From positions 2,356,001 through 2,420,000 of the forward strand of contig NZ_CP051204.2 of assembly GCF_012516375.2 (NCBI RefSeq): DNA of 64,000 nt. The letters are read 5' to 3'. The position numbers and the translations under genes are program-made. Under the pieces are notes generated by a model. That model was not told the DNA's origin and searched no databases. It saw only the letters and a program-made list of their open reading frames with translations. Below are positions 35,495 to 44,405 of this stretch, piece by piece (position 1 is the stretch's first letter; every line of letters begins with the position of its first letter). The DNA comes from Chitinophaga oryzae (lineage in GTDB: Bacteria; Bacteroidota; Bacteroidia; Chitinophagales; Chitinophagaceae).

Positions 35495-35500
35495 GGTGAG

Positions 35501-36247
35501 ATGAAAACCTGTCCGGACGAAACTAACCAGGAGGCCCACGCTTTTTACCAGGAAGCACTGCACCATCTGAACGCCAGCGGCGCCGATTACATGCTCGGCG
35601 GCGCTTTTGCCATGTTCTTCTATACCGGTATTTACCGGGACACCAAAGACCTGGACATCTTCTGTAAATGGACCGAATACCCCAAGATCCTGCAATATTT
35701 TTCCGCACAGCCCGGTTATCGGGTAGAGTTGACCGATGTACGGTGGCTCGCCAAAGTATATAAAGGCGATTATTTTATCGATATCATTTTTGATACGGTC
35801 AACAATATCTGCCGGGTAGATGATACCTGGTACCAGCATACCGTTACCACCACTTTTGAAGGCGTGTCGGTGAAGCTGATGGCGCCTGAAGAGCTGGTAT
35901 GGTGCAAGATCTATGTCCAGAACCGCGAACGCTTCGACGGGGCGGACGTGAACCATATCCTGCTCCGGCATAAAAACTTTGACTGGCGACGGCTGCTTTT
36001 CCGGCTGGACCAGCACTGGCATCTGCTGCTGGCGCAACTGCTGATATTCCAGTTCGTATACCCGGCGGATTATCCCGACGTGATCCCGCGCTGGCTGTTT
36101 GATGAGCTGATGGACAGGGCCCGTCAGCAATATGAACTGCCAAGGGCGGTGGAAAGAGTATGCCGTGGCCCTTTTATTGATCAGACACAATACGAGATCG
36201 ATATCAAAGTATGGGATTACAAAGCGTACACGATTAAAACCGTATAG
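35501..36247 (+). CDS. Nucleotidyltransferase-fold protein (248 aa)
   Basis: Polymerase-beta-like nucleotidyltransferase. The N-terminal part has the glycine pair and carboxylates in order: MLGGAFAMFFYTGIYRDTKD, DLDIFCKW (Asp-x-Asp) and FIDIIFDTVNNI (third Asp). A helical C-terminal half follows (LLFRLDQHWHLLLAQLLIFQ). Substrate is not evident; possible targets are RNA, a protein or a small molecule. It is separated from a calcineurin-like phosphoesterase gene by 2 bases, so the two are probably made together. Confidence 0.8.
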   Translation: MKTCPDETNQEAHAFYQEALHHLNASGADYMLGGAFAMFFYTGIYRDTKDLDIFCKWTEYPKILQYFSAQPGYRVELTDVRWLAKVYKGDYFIDIIFDTVNNICRVDDTWYQHTVTTTFEGVSVKLMAPEELVWCKIYVQNRERFDGADVNHILLRHKNFDWRRLLFRLDQHWHLLLAQLLIFQFVYPADYPDVIPRWLFDELMDRARQQYELPRAVERVCRGPFIDQTQYEIDIKVWDYKAYTIKTV

Positions 36248-36249
36248 TC

Positions 36250-36993
36250 ATGACCGAAACCAAACATCCTGTCCGTATAGCCGCCGTGGCCGACCTGCAC
36301 GTGACGGTAGAGGACAAAGGCAAATGGACCGACTGTTTCAAAGAAGTGTCTGCTAAAGCAGATATCCTGCTGCTGTGCGGCGACCTTACCGATACCGGCG
36401 ACGAATCAGAAGCGGCGGTGTTATACGATGAGCTGAAGGTGTGCACTATCCCCGTCATCGGGGTGCTGGGCAACCATGACTGTGAAAAGGGGCGTCAGAA
36501 AATTATCCGCAATATCATACAGGGCATTGCCAATGTGCATATCCTCGATGGCGAGGCCGTTGTGGTGCATGATATCGGCTTTGCGGGGGTGAAAGGCTTC
36601 GGCGGCGGGTTCGACGGCCATATGCTGGCCATGTTCGGGGAGAACGCCATGAAAGCGTTTGTCCAGGAAGCGGTGGATGAGGCGCTGCACCTGGACAGGG
36701 CGCTGGCCAAAATAGAAAAGGAACATCCGGGTATGAGGAAACTGGTATTGCTGCACTATTCACCCGTGTCGGAAACCATTGCCGGCGAACCGGAACAGAT
36801 TTTTCCTTTCCTCGGATCGTCGCGGCTGGCGGAGCCGCTGACCAGGCGCAAGGTGACCGCGGCTTTCCACGGGCATGCCCATCACGGCCGGCTGGAAGGG
36901 CATCTGGGCGATGTGAAGATCTTTAATGTAGCCAGGCCCATCCTGCTGAAAGCAGGGTTTCAGCATCCGTTTTTTATGTATGAAATAGACTGA
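36250..36993 (+). CDS. Calcineurin-like metallophosphoesterase (247 aa)
   Basis: Two-metal phosphoesterase. All five family blocks are seen: AVADLHV (D-x-H), CGDLTDTG (G-D-x-x-D), GVLGNHDCEKG (G-N-H-D/E), VLLHYSPV (H) and AFHGHAHHG (G-H-x-H). Soluble, no signal. It starts 2 bases after the nucleotidyltransferase; the pair could add and remove a phosphate- or nucleotide-type modification, which is inference. Confidence 0.92.
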   Translation: MTETKHPVRIAAVADLHVTVEDKGKWTDCFKEVSAKADILLLCGDLTDTGDESEAAVLYDELKVCTIPVIGVLGNHDCEKGRQKIIRNIIQGIANVHILDGEAVVVHDIGFAGVKGFGGGFDGHMLAMFGENAMKAFVQEAVDEALHLDRALAKIEKEHPGMRKLVLLHYSPVSETIAGEPEQIFPFLGSSRLAEPLTRRKVTAAFHGHAHHGRLEGHLGDVKIFNVARPILLKAGFQHPFFMYEID

Positions 36994-37065
36994 AGCCGTT
37001 TGTCGCTGGCCCCGTGTTTGTGCCGTTACTCCCGGTAAATGATTATCTCACAAAATATTATTTGT

Positions 37066-37974
37066 ATGAGTACTGTGAATGTAGAAAACAGAAACCGTTA
37101 TGCGCTGATCACCGGCGCAACCAGCGGTATTGGTTATGAGCTGGCGGTGTTGTTTGCGCAGGACAGCTACAACCTGATATTAGTGGCCCGCTGCGAAGAC
37201 CGTTTACAGGAGGTGACCAACAAGCTGAAGCAGTTATACAGTGTGGAAGTGACGCCACTGGCCGTCAACCTGTTTAAGTCCACCGCGGCGCAGGAAATAT
37301 TCCGGGCCACCAGTGACATGGGGATACAGATCGATGTGCTGGTGAATAACGCGGGGCAGGGAGAATGGGGGCCTTTTGCAGAGACGGCGCTGGAGCGCGA
37401 CATGGATATTATCCAGCTGAATGTGAATGCGCCGGTAGCGCTTACCCGGCTGTACCTGCCTGAAATGCTGCGCAGGAATGAAGGCCGGATACTGCAGATG
37501 GGTTCGGAAGCCGGTACCATGCCCATGCCGCTGTTGTCGGTGTATGCCGCCACCAAGGCATTTATATTGTCATTCAGCGCGGCGCTGTCAGAGGAGCTCA
37601 GAGATACCAACGTCACTGTAACGGCGCTGTTGCCGGGCGCCACAGATACCGATTTCTTCCACAAAGCCAAACAGGACGATACCGTTACCTACCGGGAGAA
37701 GCCGTTGCTGACCCCGGAGAAAGTGGCCAGGGATGGTTATGAGGCGCTGATGAAGGGCAAAAACAGGGTGATTTCCGGGGCAAGGACCAAACTGCATGTA
37801 TTTGAAGGCGAATGGCTTCCTACGGAGAAAGTGGCCTCGGACGCCCGTAAGCTGAATGAGCCGAGCTCCAAAGGCGGGGGCGAAAAATGGCCGGTACATG
37901 CGGCATCCATGGAAGAACGGGAAAGTATCATGGGAGAAACCGGCAGTATCAGCGGCGACAGAAAGCGGCGATAA
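37066..37974 (+). CDS. Short-chain dehydrogenase/reductase (302 aa)
   Basis: NAD(P)-dependent classical SDR. TGATSGIGYELA (about 14-25) is the cofactor motif, NNAGQGEWG (about 92-100) the NAG motif, catalytic Tyr-x3-Lys in SVYAATKAF (about 168-176). The last 45 residues (from VASDARKLNEPSSKGGGEKW) are a charged extension beyond the normal fold. ATG 37066 is preferred; an ATG at 37039 would add nine residues. A terminator follows. Confidence 0.92.
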   Translation: MSTVNVENRNRYALITGATSGIGYELAVLFAQDSYNLILVARCEDRLQEVTNKLKQLYSVEVTPLAVNLFKSTAAQEIFRATSDMGIQIDVLVNNAGQGEWGPFAETALERDMDIIQLNVNAPVALTRLYLPEMLRRNEGRILQMGSEAGTMPMPLLSVYAATKAFILSFSAALSEELRDTNVTVTALLPGATDTDFFHKAKQDDTVTYREKPLLTPEKVARDGYEALMKGKNRVISGARTKLHVFEGEWLPTEKVASDARKLNEPSSKGGGEKWPVHAASMEERESIMGETGSISGDRKRR

Positions 37975-37992
37975 CGATACCGGATATACGAA

Positions 37993-38017
37993 GGGACCGC
38001 TGCAGGCGGTCCCTTTT
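37993..38017 (+). terminator. Terminator after the SDR gene
   Basis: Stem GGGACCGC (37993-38000) and GCGGTCCC (38006-38013), 5-nt loop, then TTTT. Possibly shared with the convergent small gene, since the minus strand also shows a short T-run. Confidence 0.85.
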
Positions 38018-38035
38018 AAAATGTTTTCACGTTTG

Positions 38036-38236
38036 TTACAGATCGTCTGTCAACGGTTCGTCTCCTGCCAGTTCCTCATCGTCGATGAACGTTTGTTCCG
38101 GTATATCTTCTTCTGCTCTTTTTTGTTGCATGGTCCGCTGTTTGTCGTGCGGACCAGGCGGATGCATCGTTTCATCTGTAACCTTTTTGTGCTCATTGCT
38201 ACGGTCAGAGCCGGTTGTTTTTTCTTTCGCTGGCAT
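38036..38236 (-). CDS. Small acidic hydrophilic protein (66 aa)
   Basis: Highly charged, no hydrophobic core: lysine-rich start MPAKEKTTGSDRSNEHKKV and acidic end EEDIPEQTFIDDEELAGDEP. Such disordered small proteins are common in Bacteroidota. No family recognised. Lies in line with the next minus-strand gene. Confidence 0.55.
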   Translation of the reverse strand: MPAKEKTTGSDRSNEHKKVTDETMHPPGPHDKQRTMQQKRAEEDIPEQTFIDDEELAGDEPLTDDL

Positions 38237-38273
38237 AAAAAAAGAGATTTAGATGAACAATAAAACCGGTACG

Positions 38274-38498
38274 CTACCGGCCTGCCTTCAGATGGTAGGC
38301 CTCTTCCCATGCATTGATAGCTTCTTCCGCGGAGTTACCGGTTCCGAGGATAACAGCATCACTTCCTGCACCCAGTACACAGAAATATTCAGGTCCGTCG
38401 CGGTATACATCGGGCATAAAATTTCTGGCGGCAGGCGGAAGTGCCGGATTGCTATAGTCTATCTTTACATGTTCTCCTTCTAATGAGAAATGGTTCAT
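38274..38498 (-). CDS. Small protein of unknown function (74 aa)
   Basis: Soluble protein with a compact alpha/beta pattern: HVKIDYSNPALPPAARNFMP, YFCVLGAGSDAVILGTGNSA, and helix EEAINAWEEAYHLKAGR. The frame ends cleanly and codon use fits its neighbours. No family recognised. It lies 37 bases upstream of the acidic protein gene on the same strand. Confidence 0.65.
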   Translation of the reverse strand: MNHFSLEGEHVKIDYSNPALPPAARNFMPDVYRDGPEYFCVLGAGSDAVILGTGNSAEEAINAWEEAYHLKAGR

Positions 38499-38901
38499 AA
38501 TTGAGCTGTTTTCTCCATTTACCTGCCTAAAAAACCATGCCGCCGCCGCTGATCATTTTCTTTGTTTATTACAATAAAATCAGGGAAATGTGCAACGCAG
38601 TTGACCGTAGGCTGCATTACTTTTGCTCTGACAAACGCAACCGCTGGTAGCGTATCTGCATGAACAGTAAAAACATAAAGCATATTCTGTATTTGTGCCG
38701 GTAAACCACCGCTGCCGTGGGCACCGTTCACCTTTTTTGACAAAAGATTATCTTTTATAACAGTTGTAGGTTAATGATAAACCGGGGTATTCCTATCCCG
38801 GTTTTTTCATGGTTTGTGTAGGTTGTTCTACGGTGAAAACCGGCTACTGCCTTGTTTTTTGCGGATGCGGGCCTCTGCCCGAAATTTGCGGTAAAAAGGT
38901 C
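38499..38901. other. Gap of about 400 bases with a promoter box but no supported gene
   Basis: Contains an exact TAnnTTTG box on the plus strand (TACTTTTG, 38618-38625; TTG at 38601-38603). Downstream only a 13-codon frame (from about 38660) follows before the MscS gene start. A minus-strand frame at 38519-38743 is open but reads poorly as protein. A small RNA or the long leader of the MscS gene are possible. Confidence 0.4.
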
Positions 38902-39735
38902 ATGCATTATTCTCCGATATTGGCCGGTGAGTGGACCGGCTACCAGGCGCTGATACTCGACAAGTTGTACAGGTGGGGGACCGCGGCAATAAAGATGTTG
39001 CCGAACCTGGTCCTGGCCATTATCGTACTGGTCGTTTTCTGGCTGATGGCCCGGCTGGTGCGCGGCCTTGCCAACCGGCTGGTATGGAGGGTCACCGAAA
39101 CGGCGGCCATTTCCGGGCTGATAGCCAGCACTGTTTACCTGCTGGTGCTGCTGGTAGGCCTCTTCATTTCGCTGAACGTGCTGCGGCTGGACAAAGCCGT
39201 AACCTCGCTGCTGGCCGGTGCGGGGATTATTGGCCTGGCGCTGGGCTTTGCTTTCCAGGACCTCACCGCCAATTTTATCTCCGGTATCTTTATCACTTTC
39301 CGCAAGCCTTTTGCCGTAGGGCATATCATCGAAACCAATGGATTTACCGGCACGGTCAATAATATCCGGCTGCGCTCCACCACGATGATCACGGCCGACG
39401 GTTTACATGTGATCATTCCCAACAAGGATATTTTTCAGAAACCGATCATCAATCATTCCCTGACGCCCCTGCGGCGTATTTCCCTCACGTTTACCTTACC
39501 AGCCGGCGAACGTCTGCCGGAGGCGGAAAAAATTATGTTGGACATTGTACGGCAAAGCAAGGTGGTAATGACCGACCGGCCCCGTACCGTGCGTTTCGAC
39601 AGCATCGATGGCAGCAATGTAAAAGCGCTGCTCTGCTGTTGGGTGAACAATGAACAGGAAGGCACTTATGAAGATACCGTGCATGAACTGATCGTGAATG
39701 TAGCGGGAGCGCTGAAGAAAGGCGGCATACTCTGA
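38902..39735 (+). CDS. MscS family mechanosensitive channel, short form (277 aa)
   Basis: Three membrane segments (about 25-50, 68-90, 100-125), the MscS pore helix with LLAGAGIIGLALGFAFQDLT and NFISGIFITFRKPFAVGH, then the beta domain (GTVNNIRLRSTTMITADGLH, VIIPNKDIFQKPIINHS). Length matches MscS of other bacteria (about 280). ATG 38902 is preferred; the frame is open for 93 more bases upstream but that stretch (Cys-rich) does not look like protein. A terminator overlaps its last codons. Confidence 0.93.
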   Translation: MHYSPILAGEWTGYQALILDKLYRWGTAAIKMLPNLVLAIIVLVVFWLMARLVRGLANRLVWRVTETAAISGLIASTVYLLVLLVGLFISLNVLRLDKAVTSLLAGAGIIGLALGFAFQDLTANFISGIFITFRKPFAVGHIIETNGFTGTVNNIRLRSTTMITADGLHVIIPNKDIFQKPIINHSLTPLRRISLTFTLPAGERLPEAEKIMLDIVRQSKVVMTDRPRTVRFDSIDGSNVKALLCCWVNNEQEGTYEDTVHELIVNVAGALKKGGIL

Positions 39736-39747
39736 TGCCGCCTTTTT
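39721..39747 (+). terminator. Terminator overlapping the end of the MscS gene
   Basis: Stem GGCGGCAT (39721-39728) and ATGCCGCC (39735-39742), 6-nt loop, five T (39743-39747). The stop codon TGA (39733-39735) lies in the loop, so the stem is part of the coding sequence for GGIL. Confidence 0.9.
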
Positions 39748-39762
39748 ATGTATCTTTCCCGC

Positions 39763-40233
39763 ATGACGCCCGCTGAAAATATGACGATTGCACTGCTGGA
39801 ACGGCACGATGCCCTTCCGTACGACCTGTTACTGCTGGCCGACCCGTCGCGGGAGATGATTGACGCGTATATCAGCGAATCCCGTGTGTATCTTGCCCGG
39901 ATCGGCGATGAACGTGTAGGCGTATACGTGCTGACGCCTCTCGATGATAAAAGAGCCGAGGTGAAAAATATTGCCGTACAGGAAAGCTGGCAGGGAAAAG
40001 GGCTGGGCAAACAGCTGCTGGCCGATGCCGCCATTAAGGCCAGGGAGCTGGGCTTTGAGATACTGGTTATCGGTACGGGGAATTCCAGCGTGGCGCAGTT
40101 GTATCTCTACCAGCGCAGTGGTTTCGAGATCACTGCGATCCGTAAAGATTTTTTTGTGCAACATTATCCCGAGCCTATCTATGAAAACGGGATACCGTGC
40201 AAACATATGATCATGCTGGAAAAAATCCTGTGA
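39763..40233 (+). CDS. GNAT family N-acetyltransferase (156 aa)
   Basis: Acetyl-CoA dependent transferase. The acetyl-CoA loop is AVQESWQGKGLGKQLLADAA (Q-x-x-G-x-G/A type, about 71-90), preceded by AEVKNI and followed by ILVIGTGNSSVAQLYLYQRS and GFEITAIRKDFF. Start uncertain: ATG 39763 or ATG 39781; a near-consensus box TATCTTTC at 39750-39757 would favour the latter. Substrate unknown. Confidence 0.9.
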   Translation: MTPAENMTIALLERHDALPYDLLLLADPSREMIDAYISESRVYLARIGDERVGVYVLTPLDDKRAEVKNIAVQESWQGKGLGKQLLADAAIKARELGFEILVIGTGNSSVAQLYLYQRSGFEITAIRKDFFVQHYPEPIYENGIPCKHMIMLEKIL

Positions 40234-40377
40234 CCACCATCCCGGAAATGAACAGCATCTGTATCAAAACCGAACAATTTAAATAATTGCGCTATTTATA
40301 TTATTTTGATAGATAGTTGTTGTTGAGGTTGGCGTTGGATATGCAGCCGGAAGGTGTCTGTATAAAACCGCTATAGT

Positions 40378-42738
40378 ATGTTTAAAAGTTACTTCCTGAC
40401 CACATGGCGTAACCTGGTAAAAAACAAATTTTACTCTTTGATCAATATTGCCGGTCTTACTACCGGGCTGGCGGTTGGTTTGCTGATCCTGCTGTGGGTA
40501 CAGGACGAGCGCAGCTTCGACCGGTTCCACCAGCGGGCCGATCATTTGTACCGTCTTCAGAACAGGGTGGGCACCGGTATCAGCCGCCACATCTGGACCG
40601 TTACCAACGCGCCTGTTGCCGTGAACGCACAGGCCCGGCTGCCCGAAGTAAAAGGCATGATGCGCATGACAGGAAACGGTGTGTATTCCTCCTTCCGGTA
40701 CAACAACCAGCTGTTTCCTGCCAACAAATCTTTCTTTGCAGATACCACCCTCTTCAGCATTTTTGATTTTCCCCTCGTTCAGGGAAATGCGGCGAGGCCA
40801 TTTACCGATGCACATACGGTGGTAATGACAGAAACAGCGGCGCGTAAATATTTCGGCAAAGAAAACCCTTTGGGAAAGGTGATCGTAGCCAATGACAAGA
40901 CCAGCTTCACGGTGAGCGGTATCATCAAAGATTTTCCACGGAACTCCTCCATACAGGGTGAATTGTTTTTTCCCATGCAGTTACTGAACGATATGCATCG
41001 TGCCGGCAAGGGAAAAGACTGTGACCATGAATGGGAAGAATTCGATTTTCAGACATACCTGCTGTTGCAGCCCGGTACGGACAAAGCCGCACTGGCGAAT
41101 CAATTGCGGAACATACACCTGGAGCATGAACCGAATGATACCGATATAGAGTACCTGTTACAACCGCTGGTCAGCATGCACCTGTTCGATGCAGACGGCG
41201 GCGATGAGGGTATGCAGACAGTGCGGATCTTCACCATCATAGCAATGCTGATACTGGCTATTTCTGCCATCAATTATGTGAATCTGTCCACTGCGCGGGC
41301 GGCATTGCGGGCCAAAGAAGTGAGTGTGCGGAAAATCATTGGCGCAGAAAGAAAGCAGTTGTTTTTACAGTTTATACTCGAAACTGCTTTTCTGTTCCTG
41401 TTGTCACTCGTACTGGCATTAATGCTGGCAGAAGCGCTGTTGCCGCTGTTCAACCGGTTGTCGGGCAAGGTGCTGGTGATTGACCTGATGAGCGGACGCC
41501 TTTGGATACTGACAGGTATTATCGGCGTGACTACGCTGGCGGTGTCCAGCATTTATCCAGCTTTGATGCTGTCGGCCTTTGAACCGTTGAAAGCGCTGAA
41601 AGGAGTGCTGACAGGCGGTATCCGCGATGTGGCTTTCCGCAGGGTGCTGGTGGTGGGGCAGTTTGCCATTTCCATCGGGCTGATAACGGGCACGCTGATC
41701 ATTGGGCAGCAGCTGCATTTTATGCGGACAAAAAATCCCGGTTACGATAAAGAGCATGTACTCATGTGCTGGATGCCGCAGGGCAATGCGCACTACGATG
41801 CTATCCGTGAACGGATGCTGCGGGAGCCTGAGATCAAAAGCATGGTGAGGGCTTCCGGCAATATTGCCATGCTGGGCATACAGTCCGGGGACACCCAATG
41901 GGAAGGAAAAGAGAAAGGCGAAACAGTGATGGTATATCCGCTCAGTGTGGAAAAAGACTTTATCCCGTTTTTTAAGATGCAGCTGATGGCCGGGAATAAT
42001 TTTTCCGGCACCCCGGCTGATTCCGGCCACTATATCCTGAATGAAACCGCCGTGAAGGAGATGGGCCTCAAAGATCCGGTGGGGCAGCGTTTTAGCCTGT
42101 GGAAGCGGCAAGGGACGATTGTGGGCGTTATTAAAGATTTTCACTTTGCTTCGCTGAGAGAAAAGATAGAGCCGGTAGTGTTGTATTATGAGCCGCAGCG
42201 CGCCGGCCTGCTGTTAATGAAAACCGACGGTCGGGGGGCGTCCGGCGCTATTACGGCCTTAAAAGAGGTGTGGCAGCAATACAATCCGGATATACCGTTC
42301 GAATATCATTTCATGGATGAAACGTTTGACGATATTTACCGGTCGGACCAGCGGACGGGCAGCCTGTTCAATGTATTTGCCGGTATTGCCATCTTCGTGT
42401 CCTGTCTGGGGTTACTGGGGCTGACAGCCTATACAGCGCAGGTGCGTACCCGTGAGATCGGCGTCCGCAAGGTGCTGGGGGCCGGCGTCAGCAGTATTGT
42501 CCGTTTGCTGACGCTGGATTTTATCCGGTTAATATTGGTCGCTAACGTTATTGCTTTACCTGTATCGTGGTGGGCTATGAGCCGGTGGCTGAACGAATTT
42601 GCGTACCGTATTCCGCTCAGCTGGACCGTCTTCCTTTTTTCCGGGACCATAGCTTTGCTGATAGCACTTTTTACCATCAGTTTTCAATCTGTCAAGGCTG
42701 CCATGGCCAATCCTGTCAAAAGTCTGAGAACAGAATAA
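40378..42738 (+). CDS. MacB/FtsX-like ABC transporter permease (786 aa)
   Basis: Inner-membrane protein with an N-terminal helix (FYSLINIAGLTTGLAVGLLI), a large periplasmic MacB-core domain (about 45-270), three helices (about 280-400), a second periplasmic domain and three C-terminal FtsX helices (with LLGLTAYTAQVRTREIGVRK about 680). The double-FtsX layout is the common Bacteroidota form. There is no ATPase next to it, so the partner is encoded elsewhere. Stand-alone gene in this window with a 144-base gap before it. Confidence 0.92.
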   Translation: MFKSYFLTTWRNLVKNKFYSLINIAGLTTGLAVGLLILLWVQDERSFDRFHQRADHLYRLQNRVGTGISRHIWTVTNAPVAVNAQARLPEVKGMMRMTGNGVYSSFRYNNQLFPANKSFFADTTLFSIFDFPLVQGNAARPFTDAHTVVMTETAARKYFGKENPLGKVIVANDKTSFTVSGIIKDFPRNSSIQGELFFPMQLLNDMHRAGKGKDCDHEWEEFDFQTYLLLQPGTDKAALANQLRNIHLEHEPNDTDIEYLLQPLVSMHLFDADGGDEGMQTVRIFTIIAMLILAISAINYVNLSTARAALRAKEVSVRKIIGAERKQLFLQFILETAFLFLLSLVLALMLAEALLPLFNRLSGKVLVIDLMSGRLWILTGIIGVTTLAVSSIYPALMLSAFEPLKALKGVLTGGIRDVAFRRVLVVGQFAISIGLITGTLIIGQQLHFMRTKNPGYDKEHVLMCWMPQGNAHYDAIRERMLREPEIKSMVRASGNIAMLGIQSGDTQWEGKEKGETVMVYPLSVEKDFIPFFKMQLMAGNNFSGTPADSGHYILNETAVKEMGLKDPVGQRFSLWKRQGTIVGVIKDFHFASLREKIEPVVLYYEPQRAGLLLMKTDGRGASGAITALKEVWQQYNPDIPFEYHFMDETFDDIYRSDQRTGSLFNVFAGIAIFVSCLGLLGLTAYTAQVRTREIGVRKVLGAGVSSIVRLLTLDFIRLILVANVIALPVSWWAMSRWLNEFAYRIPLSWTVFLFSGTIALLIALFTISFQSVKAAMANPVKSLRTE

Positions 42739-42739
42739 A

Positions 42740-43435
42740 TTATTTCCAGAAGCCCAGCGCCTGTATGTGATTGGCGGGGCAACCCCTTGCTTTTAATATT
42801 TTCCTGGCCGCCACTACGAGATGTGAGTTGCCTGCGAGATAGTATTGCCAGGAGGGATGCAGTGCCTGCTGTTCCAGTTGGGCCAGCAGCGTGTCCGCGT
42901 CGGGTAAGGTTTCCAGTGGCAGCTCGGGAAATGCCGTTGCAAACTGGTGGCGGTGCGCTTCGTCCGGGATGACCACCATGCCGGATATCCAGTTGTGGGA
43001 AGCGGCCAGTTGCTGCAGTCCGTTGAAATGTCCAATCGCGCTTCTGTCTCCCAGCATCACCAGGTGAGAGCCCTGAATAATTTTCTGCCGGGTACCGTCA
43101 GCCCCGAGGTAGTGAAATACATCGCCAGGGACAAGGCTTTGCGCCCATTGGCTGCCGGGGCCTTCGTGGCTGGTGTCAATAAAAAGGGTGCAGGTGCGGA
43201 GGGTGGCGTTCCAGCGTGCCGGCGTATAGTCGCGATAGTGATAAGGCGCCACGCGGCATTTGATATGCGGGGGTGATTGCCAGTTTTGCATGTTCACACC
43301 GGGAAGGTGAAGATCTATTTCACAGAAACCGGATGGATCCCAGTGACGAACGTCCAGCACAGATCCTTGCCGGTTGATGGTTTTCTCGAGAAATCCCAGA
43401 CGGCGTTGACGTAAAGTTGTTGTTTCCATCATCAA
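42740..43435 (-). CDS. Siderophore-interacting protein / FAD-dependent ferric reductase (231 aa)
   Basis: NAD(P)H:flavin ferric-siderophore reductase family. FAD-binding part about 20-115 (YHYRDYTPARWNATLRTCTL fits the R-x-Y-T-type motif) and the NAD(P)H-binding SIP part about 120-231 (VMLGDRSAIGHFNGLQQLAA, YYLAGNSHLVVAARKILKAR). Somewhat shorter than typical. It lies 51 bases from the AraC gene on the same strand, which may regulate it. Confidence 0.88.
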   Translation of the reverse strand: MMMETTTLRQRRLGFLEKTINRQGSVLDVRHWDPSGFCEIDLHLPGVNMQNWQSPPHIKCRVAPYHYRDYTPARWNATLRTCTLFIDTSHEGPGSQWAQSLVPGDVFHYLGADGTRQKIIQGSHLVMLGDRSAIGHFNGLQQLAASHNWISGMVVIPDEAHRHQFATAFPELPLETLPDADTLLAQLEQQALHPSWQYYLAGNSHLVVAARKILKARGCPANHIQALGFWK

Positions 43436-43485
43436 TTATTTATGATGCAAAGCAACGAACGAATCAGGTCCGGGAAAATAGACAA

Positions 43486-44361
43486 TCAAAGGGAAAGATT
43501 GGACAAATCGCGGTATCTGGCTCTGAAGGTCAGGGGCGTTTCGCCTGCCAGTTTCCGGAATACGCGGGCAAAATAGGTATGATCTTCAAAGCCGGTACGG
43601 AAAGCGATTTCTTTGGTGGTAAGGTCTGTATAGTAGAGCAGCCGTTTGGCTTCCCGTAAGGACTCCTGCTGAATCCAGTGGCTTACGGGGAAACCGGTAT
43701 GTCCTTTCACCATTTCGTTGAGGTAGGAAAGGGAGAGGTTCATTTTATCTGCGTAGGCAGCGGGGCTTTTCAGCGTGAGGAAGTGTTCTTTTACCAGTTC
43801 CTTGAACTGCCGGGAGATAATGGCCGCGCGGTCTGTCTGTTGCCGGCTGTCGTCGTTGGCCTGCAGGAAGGCGGTGGCCACCATGCCCACGTAGGCATCG
43901 ATGAGGGAATGCAGCACTTTACGTTGCAGCGCATCAGCGTTGGAGTACTGGTCGTACTGCATGACCAGCTGCAGGCATTGGGAAAAAGGGGCGATGTCGT
44001 CCAGGGGAAGGCATTGCAGCAAGCCTTTGGCATCTTCAAAAATATTGCGCCATGCGTCCTGCACCAGCGGGATGTCTACTGCCAGGAACCAGCCGGAGAC
44101 AGTGCCTTTATTGGTATAGTGATGTACCTGTCCGGGTGCGATGTACCCGATGCTTTTGCCTTTAGTGCGCTGGAGCGAGAAATCGATCATGAGTTCCATT
44201 TCACCGTTGTCCTGTAGGAAGAAGACAAAGTAGTCATCGCGATGTGGCTCCAGTGCAGCCATGGTGCCGGGTTGTATCTGGGTGTATTTAATTTCTATCC
44301 CGTTGCCAAAATCGGCTTTGTGAACGGGCACCTGTTTTTTCTTTTGTCGTTTGCTGCGCAT
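43486..44361 (-). CDS. AraC family transcriptional regulator (291 aa)
   Basis: N-terminal cupin-like sensing domain (about 20-150; DDYFVFFLQDNGEMELMIDF, YIAPGQVHHYTNKGTVSGWF) and C-terminal AraC double HTH (about 190-285; KSPAAYADKMNLSLSYLNEM and TTKEIAFRTGFEDHTYFARV). Ends ETPLTFRARYRDLSNLSL. Adjacent to and co-directional with the siderophore-interacting gene; a regulatory link is inferred. The first residues are Lys/Arg-rich (MRSKRQKKKQ). Confidence 0.92.
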   Translation of the reverse strand: MRSKRQKKKQVPVHKADFGNGIEIKYTQIQPGTMAALEPHRDDYFVFFLQDNGEMELMIDFSLQRTKGKSIGYIAPGQVHHYTNKGTVSGWFLAVDIPLVQDAWRNIFEDAKGLLQCLPLDDIAPFSQCLQLVMQYDQYSNADALQRKVLHSLIDAYVGMVATAFLQANDDSRQQTDRAAIISRQFKELVKEHFLTLKSPAAYADKMNLSLSYLNEMVKGHTGFPVSHWIQQESLREAKRLLYYTDLTTKEIAFRTGFEDHTYFARVFRKLAGETPLTFRARYRDLSNLSL

Positions 44362-44370
44362 GATATTGTT

Positions 44371-44400
44371 AAAAGACCCCTCCGGCGTGCCGGAGAGGTC
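44371..44400 (-). terminator. Terminator after the hydroxyacid dehydrogenase gene
   Basis: Twelve-base arms 44375-44386 and 44389-44400 with one mismatch; on the minus strand the stem is followed by TTTT. It separates the dehydrogenase from the AraC gene. Confidence 0.8.
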
Positions 44401-44405
44401 ACTGG

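Noticed and set aside
38519..38743. Minus-strand frame of 74 codons in the gap before the MscS gene
   Set aside because: No family resemblance, no start signal, and a plus-strand promoter box runs across it; not strong enough to call a gene.
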